A DNA stretch of 9,104 nt from Collinsella sp. GTDB taxonomy: Bacteria > Actinomycetota > Coriobacteriia > Coriobacteriales > Coriobacteriaceae. The notes under the pieces are model-generated. The model was not told the origin of the DNA. It did no database searches and was given only the letters and a program-made list of their open reading frames with translations. The DNA lies in NCBI GenBank assembly GCA_022713905.1, contig JAIHTM010000094.1:1-9104 (forward strand), given 5' to 3'. Below are positions 1-6,545 of this stretch, in pieces (the stretch's first letter is position 1; the number at the start of each line of letters is the position of its first letter). Position numbers and translations under genes: made by a program.

Positions 1-614
1 CCACCGAGGTAGGCGCCGTCGACAACAACCTCGTGGCCGGTGAGAATGCTCATCGGATGGCCGTTCTTCTCGTTCTCCTGAACGAGGTAGCGGAACGAGA
101 TGTCATCACCCGAGGAATCCTTGACGCCAGCAAGGACGCCCTCGGCGCCGAGTTTGGCAAGGAGCTTCCAGGGGAGCTTGGTGTGAACGCAGACGGGAAT
201 GTCGTAGGCAAAGATGGGCAGGTCGAGCTCCTCGTGCAGGATGCGGAAGTGCTCCTCGACCTCGGTCATGCCCTGCAGGGCATAGAACGGGCAGGTGGCG
301 ACGAGGGCATCGGCGCCCAGCTCCTGGGCGACCTTGCCGTGCTCGATCATGCGCTCGGTCTCGGTATCGATGATGCCGACCAGAACGGGAACGCGGTGGT
401 CGACGATACGAACGGCCTCGGCGATAATCTGGCGACGGCGCTCGTCGGTGGAGAAGACGACCTCGCCCGAGGATCCCAAGAAGAACAGGCCATCGACGCC
501 GGCATCGATTATGCGGTTGATGCTGCGCTCAAAGGAGGCAACGTCGAGCTGGTGATCTTCGGTATCGGGAACAACGACGGGAGGGATAACGCCGGTGAAT
601 TTCTGAGTTGCCAC
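1..614 (-). CDS. Schiff-base aldolase/lyase of the DapA/NanA (DHDPS) family, 3' end outside window
   Basis: This is a class I aldolase of the dihydrodipicolinate synthase / N-acetylneuraminate lyase superfamily, which makes or cleaves 2-keto acids through a lysine Schiff base in the cytoplasm. About 204 residues are visible, out of roughly 290-310 usual for the family. The start is GTG at 614, chosen because AAGGAG lies at a good distance upstream and the protein then opens with a typical beta-1 strand (FTGVIPPVVVP). Visible landmarks are GSSGE (residues 47-51, the pyruvate carboxylate loop), the PFY tyrosine Y111, Y137 in FAYDIP and the Schiff-base lysine K165 in GVKDSSGD. The arginine that follows YNVP in true DapA is absent (YDIPVCV), so lysine biosynthesis is unlikely. 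Placement after an importer and esterases suggests sugar-acid catabolism. N-acetylneuraminate lyase is plausible, since the K-x-x-SGD context also occurs in E. coli NanA. A 2-keto-3-deoxy sugar-acid aldolase is the main alternative. Family is secure; substrate is not. Confidence 0.88.
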   Translation of the reverse strand, partial: MATQKFTGVIPPVVVPDTEDHQLDVASFERSINRIIDAGVDGLFFLGSSGEVVFSTDERRRQIIAEAVRIVDHRVPVLVGIIDTETERMIEHGKVAQELGADALVATCPFYALQGMTEVEEHFRILHEELDLPIFAYDIPVCVHTKLPWKLLAKLGAEGVLAGVKDSSGDDISFRYLVQENEKNGHPMSILTGHEVVVDGAYLG

Positions 615-635
615 AAGAATCTCCTTAGCTGTCTG

Positions 636-658
636 GCGGGCGGCCCTATGCCACCCAC
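636..658 (-). other. intercistronic hairpin between pseudo-esterase and lyase genes
   Basis: On the minus strand GTGGGTGGC (658-650) can pair with GCCGCCCGC (644-636) across a 5-nt loop, giving a 9-bp stem with two G.U pairs. It sits in the 68-nt gap before the lyase start, about 10 nt upstream of its AAGGAG. No U-tract follows, so it is more likely an mRNA stability, processing or translation-affecting element than an intrinsic terminator. Folding was judged by eye only. Confidence 0.4.
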
Positions 659-682
659 TCTTGTTGGCAGTGTCCAGGCCGT

Positions 683-1534
683 CTAGGCCAAAGAACACGA
701 GTAGAACGTTTGGTTAAAAAAGTCGACGACTTCGTTTTCGAACGCATTGATGCGCTCGTGAGCGTATTTTGCATAGATGATATGCCTCCGGTCACACTCA
801 AGACCGTTGAATACGGCAAACTGATCCTTGGGATCACTTACGGCATCCATGAGCGAAGTGCCCATGAGCACCGAGCCGCGCACCCGAGACGACAGTGCCT
901 CGAGACCGCTGGGAAGCGGGTTGGCAAGCGCCGTGCACGCGAGCCCCCGCTCGTCCAGGGCGGAAACCGCCAGCGCGATGCCGCCGCCAAGGCCCTCGCC
1001 CCACGCAAAGATGCGGTCCGGGTCGATGCCATCGAGATCGCGCGCGACCTTCGCCATCGCGCAACCCCAACGGACGCGCTCGACAAAAGCGGGCGAAGAA
1101 ATCCCCCGCCGCAGGTCGTCCGCACCAGCAACATTGTCATCCAGCGCGAGGACGGCATACCCCATGGCGGCAAATCTCGTCATGTGATGCCAGCCGCGCA
1201 CAGGCCGATCGATGTCGTGGAACATCAGGCACAGCGGCACGCGCTCAGATACTCGGGCACGACCGACAGGCTCGATCAAACGAGCGTGAATCGCATCGTC
1301 ACCGAGCTCAAAGGAGACCTCCGAGTAACGGGCGCAGGGGTTAACAAAGTCAATCGCCGTTATGGCCAGGCCTTGAATCTCAAGATTCGAAGCGCATGTC
1401 TCTAAATCAGAAACATCTGCTTGGACATCACCGCGCCAGCCCCGATATTCTGCGAGCCTTGACGAAACCGTTCCAGGAATTCCCACGAGTCCGGGGACAA
1501 TCAGCTCGTCGACATTGCTCTCGCACTTAGACAT
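683..1534 (-). CDS. CE7/AXE1-like alpha/beta-hydrolase paralogue, nucleophile serine lost (probable pseudoenzyme)
   Basis: This 283-residue protein is a diverged paralogue of the esterase encoded just upstream. Matching blocks include VPLCLMFHD (99-107) against VPLVLQFHG, DGIDPDRIFAWGEGLGGG against EGIDLARVFVNGASQGGG, and MGTSLMDAVSDPKDQFAVFNGL against the acid-loop block GTGTADIVCPPATQFAVYNNL. The acid and base positions survive as D230 and H259 (AHE). The nucleophile elbow reads G-E-G-L-G-G, so the catalytic serine is Gly181 (codon GGC at 994-992, one transition from Ser AGC). The PGQGG segment of the sister protein is also gone. The frame is intact and the start ATG at 1534 overlaps the upstream stop by 8 nt, behind a strong GGGAGGGGAGG. 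It therefore looks like a maintained gene rather than debris. Possible roles are a non-catalytic subunit of a mixed oligomer (known CE7 enzymes are multimeric), a sugar-binding or regulatory partner, or a hydrolase with a new mechanism. The N-terminal roughly 60 residues are poorly matched to the sister. Confidence 0.85.
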   Translation of the reverse strand: MSKCESNVDELIVPGLVGIPGTVSSRLAEYRGWRGDVQADVSDLETCASNLEIQGLAITAIDFVNPCARYSEVSFELGDDAIHARLIEPVGRARVSERVPLCLMFHDIDRPVRGWHHMTRFAAMGYAVLALDDNVAGADDLRRGISSPAFVERVRWGCAMAKVARDLDGIDPDRIFAWGEGLGGGIALAVSALDERGLACTALANPLPSGLEALSSRVRGSVLMGTSLMDAVSDPKDQFAVFNGLECDRRHIIYAKYAHERINAFENEVVDFFNQTFYSCSLA

Positions 1535-2504
1535 GAGCCTCCCCTCCCTTGCAGAAAAACGGAATGATCAGATCGTCAAAATCCTGAATCTCCTCGTGGC
1601 CAAAGCCTTCAAAGAACTCATGACGCTTTTCGCAGGTCAGGTTGTTATAGACCGCAAACTGCGTCGCTGGCGGACAGACGATATCGGCTGTGCCGGTGCC
1701 AAACAGCACGGGGCATTTGACCATAGGGGCAAAGTTCTTGGAATCGAAGTACGCCAGCTTGGCATAGGCTTCGTCAATACGAGTCGAGTCCTCGTCAAAC
1801 CAGCGAGACCAATAGCGCAGGCCCTCGTAGGCAATGTCGTCGGCATCCAAATCCCAGACTAGGCGGAAATCTGACAGGAAGGGATAGAGGATGGCGGCAC
1901 GATTGATAAGCTCGCTGTTAAGCGCACAGGTCGCAATGCCCAAACCGCCGCCCTGCGACGCGCCGTTCACAAACACACGCGCAAGATCGATGCCCTCGAG
2001 CTCGCGAACGATGCGGCACAGGATGCGAATATCTTGGTGCAAGCGGACATAGTAGAGGTTGGCCGGGTCGCCGTCGATACCGGCGACGATATGACCGGCA
2101 ACAGTTGTGCCCTCAAATCCACCAATGTCCTCGGAGGGACCTCCTTGGCCGGGGCAGTCGAGGGCGATGAGTGCCATGCCCATTCCCGCAAACGACGCCT
2201 GCTCAAACCAGCTGCGGCTTGCACCCGGATACCCATGGAACTGAAGTACCAATGGCACGGGCTCGTCCGAGACGGGTTTAAGGTACTTGGCATGCAGGCG
2301 CGCGCCACACATGCCGGTATACCAGAGGTCGAAAAGCTGGCAGGTCGCGGCATCGGTGACCGATGCCGTCTCGATCGCATAGTCAAGCCCGACGGCGTCG
2401 GCCTCGGCCATGCGATCCTTCCAAAAGAGATCGAAATCTGATGGACGGGGCATGGCGCCTCGATATTCATCAAATTGATGTTGTAGCTCCTGAGCACTTG
2501 GCAT
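1527..2504 (-). CDS. acetyl xylan esterase / cephalosporin-C deacetylase family (CE7, AXE1) esterase
   Basis: This cytoplasmic alpha/beta-hydrolase would remove O-acetyl groups from small sugars or oligosaccharides after uptake; it has no signal peptide. At 325 residues it matches the usual CE7 length. The ATG at 2504 is preferred over a TTG at 2519 because the protein then opens with the family's N-terminal helix and the PRPSDFDLFW block (19-28). Its SD is weak: AAAGG lies about 15 nt upstream. Landmarks are FHGYPG (89-94), DCPGQGG (116-122), nucleophile elbow GASQGG with S183, the acid loop ADIVCPP with D274, and GHEE with H303. All three triad residues are present. The usual CE7 RGQ motif is PGQ here, which may alter the oxyanion-hole region. 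The gene follows the ATPase gene by 80 nt and overlaps its diverged sister gene. Substrate is unknown; acetylated xylo-oligosaccharides and O-acetyl sialic acids are both reasonable. Confidence 0.9.
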   Translation of the reverse strand: MPSAQELQHQFDEYRGAMPRPSDFDLFWKDRMAEADAVGLDYAIETASVTDAATCQLFDLWYTGMCGARLHAKYLKPVSDEPVPLVLQFHGYPGASRSWFEQASFAGMGMALIALDCPGQGGPSEDIGGFEGTTVAGHIVAGIDGDPANLYYVRLHQDIRILCRIVRELEGIDLARVFVNGASQGGGLGIATCALNSELINRAAILYPFLSDFRLVWDLDADDIAYEGLRYWSRWFDEDSTRIDEAYAKLAYFDSKNFAPMVKCPVLFGTGTADIVCPPATQFAVYNNLTCEKRHEFFEGFGHEEIQDFDDLIIPFFCKGGEAHV

Positions 2505-2540
2505 GGCTCGTGAACCCAACCTTTCGAAATCGCAACGGAG

Positions 2541-2568
2541 GTGCGCCCGGCAAGGGAACCGGGCGCAC
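2541..2568 (-). other. GC-rich intercistronic hairpin between OppF-type ATPase and esterase genes
   Basis: GTGCGCCCGG (2541-2550) and CCGGGCGCAC (2559-2568) form a perfect 10-bp inverted repeat around an 8-nt loop, inside the 80-nt gap between the ATPase stop (2585) and the esterase start (2504). On the transcribed strand it is followed by CTCCGTTGCG, not a U-tract, so full intrinsic termination is doubtful. It may protect the 3' end of the transporter mRNA or lower downstream expression. Confidence 0.55.
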
Positions 2569-2584
2569 GGGAGGGAAAGCGAGG

Positions 2585-3412
2585 CTACTCGCCGAGCTTG
2601 GGATGCAGCAGCGACGGCGCAGCGCCGAGCAGCATCTTGGTGTAGGGGTCCTGGGGGTGCTGGAAGACCTGCTTGGCCTCGCCCTGCTCGACGATCTTGC
2701 CACCATTCATAACGATGATGTCGTCAGAGATATAGCGGACCGTCTGGATGTCATGGCTGATGAACACCATGGCCAGGCCGAGCTCCTTCTTAAGGTCGGT
2801 CAGCAGGTTCAGAATCTGTGCGCGGACCGAAACGTCCAGAGCCGAGGTGGGCTCGTCGGCGATGATAGCGTCGGGGTTCAGCGACAGGGCACGGGCAATT
2901 GCCACGCGCTGGCGCTGGCCGCCCGAAAGCTGACCGGGAAGAACCTCGGCAGCGGAGCTGGGCAGACCGGTGAGCTCCAAGAGTTCCTTGACGCGCTTCT
3001 CCTGCTCGGCCTCGGTACCCAGGTTGTGGACGCGCATGGGGTCGAGCAGCTGCTCGCGAACGACCATGCGGGGGTTGAGCGCCGTGGCCGGGTTCTGGAA
3101 CACGACCGAGATAACGCGACCCATGTGGCGACGGTCCTCGGCGGTACGTTTGGTAACGTCCTTGCCCTTAAAGTAGACCTTGCCGCTCGTGGGGGCCTGC
3201 AGGCCGCACATGACGTTGGCGGTGGTGGACTTACCGCAACCGGACTCGCCGACGATGCCGATCGTCTGACCGGGCATGAGCTTAATCGTTACACCCTGGA
3301 CGGCGTGAACCAGGTTAGGGTGGAGAATCGAACCGGTACGGGTCCTAAAGGTGACGTGGACGTCATCAAGGAAGATGATCGGCTCGACGCCGTTGACTGC
3401 GGTCTCGCTCAT
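2585..3412 (-). CDS. Opp/Dpp-type ABC importer ATPase (OppF-like)
   Basis: This 275-residue nucleotide-binding subunit powers the importer together with the ATPase domain of the fused gene just upstream. Motifs are complete: Walker A GESGCGKST (55-63), Q-loop FQNP with Q106, signature LSGGQ (162-166), Walker B IIADEP with D186/E187, D-loop SALD and switch H220. The C-terminal HPQDPYTKMLL stretch (252-262) is the OppD/OppF oligopeptide-transporter ATPase tail, but the protein ends soon after and lacks the longer cysteine-bearing extension seen in many relatives. The ATG at 3412 directly follows the TAG of the fusion gene (TAGATG). A 9-base Shine-Dalgarno, GGAGGTGAT at 3425-3417, lies inside the last codons of that gene, so translation should be tightly coupled and efficient. 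The solute cannot be read from this subunit. Confidence 0.95.
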   Translation of the reverse strand: MSETAVNGVEPIIFLDDVHVTFRTRTGSILHPNLVHAVQGVTIKLMPGQTIGIVGESGCGKSTTANVMCGLQAPTSGKVYFKGKDVTKRTAEDRRHMGRVISVVFQNPATALNPRMVVREQLLDPMRVHNLGTEAEQEKRVKELLELTGLPSSAAEVLPGQLSGGQRQRVAIARALSLNPDAIIADEPTSALDVSVRAQILNLLTDLKKELGLAMVFISHDIQTVRYISDDIIVMNGGKIVEQGEAKQVFQHPQDPYTKMLLGAAPSLLHPKLGE

Positions 3413-5428
3413 CTACATCACCTCCGCGTGAGGGGTCAAACCATTTGCCTTGAGCACCTCGTCGGGGAGCTCGGAATAGAAGTGCTCGGTGCCGGGCACG
3501 CGCTTGAAGACCGGACGGGTGTCCAGGCCAATACGCGGATGGCTCGAGCGGGGCGCGAAGCGATCGCCCTTGGGGAAATCGCGCGGGCTCGGAACGGCGC
3601 CGGGCACCTGGTGCAGGCGGCCCGAACCGCTCTCGATGGACAGAACGGAACCCAGAAGACCGCGGGTGTACTCGTGAATCGGGTTGGTGAGCAGCTCCTT
3701 GGTGGGTGCCTGCTCGATAACCTGACCGGCGTACATAACCGTGATGTTATGGGCGACCTCGGCGACCAGCGCCAGGTCGTGCGAGACGAAGATCATGGCA
3801 AAGCCGAGCTTGGCCTGAAGATCGTTGAGCAGCTTGATGACCTGCTTCTGGACGGTAACGTCCAGAGCGGTCGTGGGCTCGTCACAGATAACCAGCTTGG
3901 GGTCGCGGGTAAGGGCCATAGCGATCAGAACACGCTGACGCTGGCCACCGGAAAGCTCATGCGGATAGCTCTCGAGCGTACGCTTGGGGTCGAGGCCCAC
4001 GAGCTCCAGGAGCTCCTCGGCGCTGCGGGTGCCGCCGCGCTTGGTGAGCTGCTTCATCTGGGCAGAGATGAGCATAGAGGGGTTAAGCGAGGACAGGGCG
4101 TCCTGGTAGACCATGGCGATATCGGTACCGCGCAGGCCGAACCACTCCTTCTTGCTCATCTTGAGCAGGTCGCGGCCCTCCCAGAGAACCTCGCCGGAAA
4201 GATGCTCGTCATCGTCGGTCAGGCCCATGATGGCTAGCGTGGTGATGGACTTACCGCAGCCGGACTCGCCTACCAGGCCCATGGTCTGGCCGGGACGGAC
4301 GTCAAAGTTAACGTGGTCGACGACGTTGATATCACCGTGGTGCTCAAACTGGATGCAGAAATCGCGGACCGAAAGGATCGGCTCAACGGACTCATCGGGC
4401 ACATGGCGATCGTCACGCTTGAGCTCGACATCGCGCAGGGCGCCAAGGCGAGCGGAGAGGGACTGGGCCTGCTCCTTGTAGGCGCGAACGGGGTCGGAGA
4501 CCAGCAGGTCGGCCTCGCGGCGCTTGGAGGAATCAGTCGGATCCAGGGCGGCGGAGGGAGCAGCGGCCATGGCGTCGGTAATGCCCTCGGAGAGGATGTT
4601 GAGCGCCAGGCAGGTGATCATGATGGCCAGGCCCGGGAACAGCGCCTGCCACCAACGGCCGGCGAGCACGCCGCCGCGGGCGTCGGCGAGGATGTTGCCC
4701 CAGGTAGCGGTGGGCTCCTGGATACCAGCGCCGATGAAGGTCAGCGAGGCCTCGAAGATGATGGCGTCGGCGACCAGGGTAACGGTGAAGACCATGATCG
4801 GGGCGATGCAGTTACGCAGAACATGCTTGATCAAAATCCACGGAGCCTTGGCACCGGAAACGATGACCGCGCGGACATAGTCCTCGCCGTACTCGGACAC
4901 GATGTTGGCGCGCACGATACGGGCAATCTGCGGAGTGTACATAAAGCCGATGGCGAAGATAATCGACGGCACGGAGTTGCCCAGGATGGAGACGAAGACG
5001 GCAGCGAGGGCGATGCCCGGGATGGACATGATGATGTCCAGGATACGCATGATCGTCTCGGAGACGGCCTTGCGCGAAACCGCTGCAAGGGCGCCCACGA
5101 CCGAGCCGCAGACCAGAGCCATGGCAGTGGCGCCAAAGCCGATAATCAGCGAGTAACGACCACCGTAGAGCATACGCGACAGAATGTCGCGACCCTTATC
5201 GTCGGTACCGAAGATAAATCCGTTGCCGGGAGCCTGGCGAGCCGTAAAGATCTCGACCGGGCTATAGGGGGCAAGAAGGGGCGCCAGAATCGCAGTCAGG
5301 GCGACCAGCACCAGCACGACGGCGGCAATCTTAGAAGACAGCGTCATCTTCTTCCAGCCACCGAGCTTGAGCCCCTTGGAGGCAGCCTTCTCGAGCTGCT
5401 CGGTTTGCTTCTCTCGAATCTTTACCAT
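3413..5428 (-). CDS. fused OppC-type permease and OppD-type ATPase of an Opp/Dpp importer
   Basis: One 671-residue protein combines a membrane domain and an ATPase domain that are separate subunits in classical Opp systems. Residues 1-30 are cytoplasmic. TM1 spans about 33-54 (the OppC N-terminal helix). GTDDKGRD (74-81) is the conserved OppC segment. Further membrane helices lie within about 92-285, with the EAA-type coupling loop around DYVRAVIVSGAKAPW (183-197). A charged, probably helical linker follows (about 290-345). The ATPase domain then shows Walker A GESGCGKS (387-394), Q442, LSGGQ (492-496), Walker B VICDEP with D516/E517 and H550. Its tail (603-650) resembles the OppD C-terminal extension, yet the usual GCRF..RC cysteines are replaced (GDRFAPRSS). 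The reading frame runs through with no stop, so the fusion is genuine in this sequence. The start ATG at 5428 is 3 nt after the permease stop, so the two are coupled. Comparable permease-ATPase fusions are, to my recollection, found in sialate importers of the Sat/Nan type. Confidence 0.95.
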   Translation of the reverse strand: MVKIREKQTEQLEKAASKGLKLGGWKKMTLSSKIAAVVLVLVALTAILAPLLAPYSPVEIFTARQAPGNGFIFGTDDKGRDILSRMLYGGRYSLIIGFGATAMALVCGSVVGALAAVSRKAVSETIMRILDIIMSIPGIALAAVFVSILGNSVPSIIFAIGFMYTPQIARIVRANIVSEYGEDYVRAVIVSGAKAPWILIKHVLRNCIAPIMVFTVTLVADAIIFEASLTFIGAGIQEPTATWGNILADARGGVLAGRWWQALFPGLAIMITCLALNILSEGITDAMAAAPSAALDPTDSSKRREADLLVSDPVRAYKEQAQSLSARLGALRDVELKRDDRHVPDESVEPILSVRDFCIQFEHHGDINVVDHVNFDVRPGQTMGLVGESGCGKSITTLAIMGLTDDDEHLSGEVLWEGRDLLKMSKKEWFGLRGTDIAMVYQDALSSLNPSMLISAQMKQLTKRGGTRSAEELLELVGLDPKRTLESYPHELSGGQRQRVLIAMALTRDPKLVICDEPTTALDVTVQKQVIKLLNDLQAKLGFAMIFVSHDLALVAEVAHNITVMYAGQVIEQAPTKELLTNPIHEYTRGLLGSVLSIESGSGRLHQVPGAVPSPRDFPKGDRFAPRSSHPRIGLDTRPVFKRVPGTEHFYSELPDEVLKANGLTPHAEVM

Positions 5429-5431
5429 AAT

Positions 5432-6388
5432 CTACACCGTCCTGATGCGCGGGTTGATGAGCAGGTAGAGCATGTCAACCACGATGTTGATGATGATGAA
5501 GGCAAGAGCAACGACGATAACGACACCCTGAACCAGGTTCGCCTCGTTGCCCTGAACGCCCTGCAGAATCGCGGTACCCATGCCGGGGAGGTTGAAGATA
5601 ACCTCGATGACGACGGCGCCGCCCATGAGGTAACCGATCTTAAGACCGAGGGTGGTGACCGGGGTGATCAGCGCATTGCGAAGAACGTTGATGCCGACGA
5701 CGACCTTCTCGGGAACGCCGGCGCCGCGAGCCATGCGGACGTAATCCTTGTCGAGCTCCTCGACCATGGCGGTACGCACGATACGAGTCATCTGGCCCGT
5801 CAGCGGAAATGCCAAGGCGATAGCGGGCATGATCATACGTCCCAAATAGCCAACCGGATTCGTGGTGAAGTGAGGCAGAGCACCCGATGCCGGGAGCACC
5901 TTAAGGTAGGAAGAGAACAGCAGGATCAACAGAACGGCAAGCCAGAACGACGGGGTTGCCAAGCCGGCGATGGAAAAGACGCGGATCACTTGGTCCGGCC
6001 ATTTGTCGCGATACAGTGCCGCGATGACGCCGAGCAAAAACGAAACGACCGCACCGATGGCAAGACCGATGAAGGTCAGCTGCATCGTGACGGGCAGGGC
6101 CGTGGAGATGCGCTTGGCAACGGAGTTGCGAGCAGCACCATAGGTGCCCATGTCGCCATGGATCAGATCGCCCATGTAGCGCACGTAGCGCACGGGCCAG
6201 GGGTCGTCCAGACCATACTTCTCATGGTACTCGGCAACCGCCTCGGGCGAGGCGCCGTCACCCAACGCCGTGTAGGCGGGGTCGGTCTTGGAGAACGACA
6301 TAAGGAAGAACACCAGGACGGTGACGCCCAATGCCATGATCGGCAGCGCCACAAGACGCCTTCCAATCAAACGTAGCAAGTTGTTCAC
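5432..6388 (-). CDS. Opp/Dpp-type ABC importer permease (OppB-like)
   Basis: This 318-residue inner-membrane subunit forms the translocation pore together with the fused permease downstream. The GTG at 6388 is taken as start: AGGGGAGA sits just upstream and the protein then begins VNNLLRLIGRR, the standard OppB opening of a short basic stretch before TM1 (about 13-32). An in-frame ATG at 6421 would add 11 residues but has no good SD. The extracytoplasmic domain after TM1 includes YGLDDPWPVRYVRY (58-71), and GDMGTY (78-83) precedes TM2. The EAA coupling loop is near ELDKDYVRMARGAGVPEKVV (211-230). The NLPGMGTAILQ block (266-276) and a final membrane helix (about 285-311) are typical of the family. 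It lies 157 nt after the binding-protein gene, across two hairpins, and is coupled to the next gene. Confidence 0.94.
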   Translation of the reverse strand: MNNLLRLIGRRLVALPIMALGVTVLVFFLMSFSKTDPAYTALGDGASPEAVAEYHEKYGLDDPWPVRYVRYMGDLIHGDMGTYGAARNSVAKRISTALPVTMQLTFIGLAIGAVVSFLLGVIAALYRDKWPDQVIRVFSIAGLATPSFWLAVLLILLFSSYLKVLPASGALPHFTTNPVGYLGRMIMPAIALAFPLTGQMTRIVRTAMVEELDKDYVRMARGAGVPEKVVVGINVLRNALITPVTTLGLKIGYLMGGAVVIEVIFNLPGMGTAILQGVQGNEANLVQGVVIVVALAFIIINIVVDMLYLLINPRIRTV

Positions 6389-6428
6389 GTTCTCTCCCCT
6401 TTCTTTTGTCGGTAGGACCAACTGGTAT

Positions 6429-6446
6429 ATGAGTACGGATACTCAT
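6429..6446 (-). other. small inverted repeat upstream of the permease gene
   Basis: ATGAGTA (6429-6435) and TACTCAT (6440-6446) are perfect 7-bp arms around CGGA. It lies 3 nt from the larger GC hairpin and about 40 nt upstream of the permease GTG. As RNA it would be a second, weaker stem-loop; as DNA it could be a small operator. Which of these is true cannot be read from the sequence. Confidence 0.4.
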
Positions 6447-6449
6447 TAC

Positions 6450-6483
6450 AAGACCCGAGCGACATCGAGGTCGCCCGGGTCTT
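6450..6483 (-). other. intercistronic hairpin downstream of the binding-protein gene
   Basis: AAGACCCG (6450-6457) pairs with CGGGTCTT (6476-6483), and inside it GCGAC (6459-6463) pairs with GTCGC (6470-6474), with a single A/C mismatch and a 6-nt loop. On the transcribed strand the stem is followed by GTAATGAG, with no U-run beyond the stem's own UCUU. Such hairpins between binding-protein and permease genes commonly stabilise the upstream message so the binding protein is made in excess. That role, or partial termination, is inferred here. On the plus strand the stem runs into TTTGTTT, but no plus-strand gene needs it. Confidence 0.6.
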
Positions 6484-6545
6484 TGTTTCAACTATGAGGA
6501 TACGGTCCCAACGACCGACATCCTGCATACAGACTCAAGCGAGTC

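Noticed and set aside
33..686. Plus-strand open frame of 217 codons opposite the lyase gene
   Set aside because: The minus-strand frame contains the catalytic lysine, tyrosine and SD of a known family; the plus frame has none.
2363..6376. Very long plus-strand open frames of 624 and 687 codons (2363-4237 and 4313-6376) opposite the transporter genes
   Set aside because: They lie antisense to clear ABC transporter genes, encode low-complexity G/D/H/L-rich protein with no recognisable domain, and are expected shadows of GC-rich codon bias.
6450..6483. Intrinsic terminator ending the binding-protein transcript
   Set aside because: The stem is good but no U-tract follows on the coding strand, and the downstream permease genes have no obvious separate promoter.
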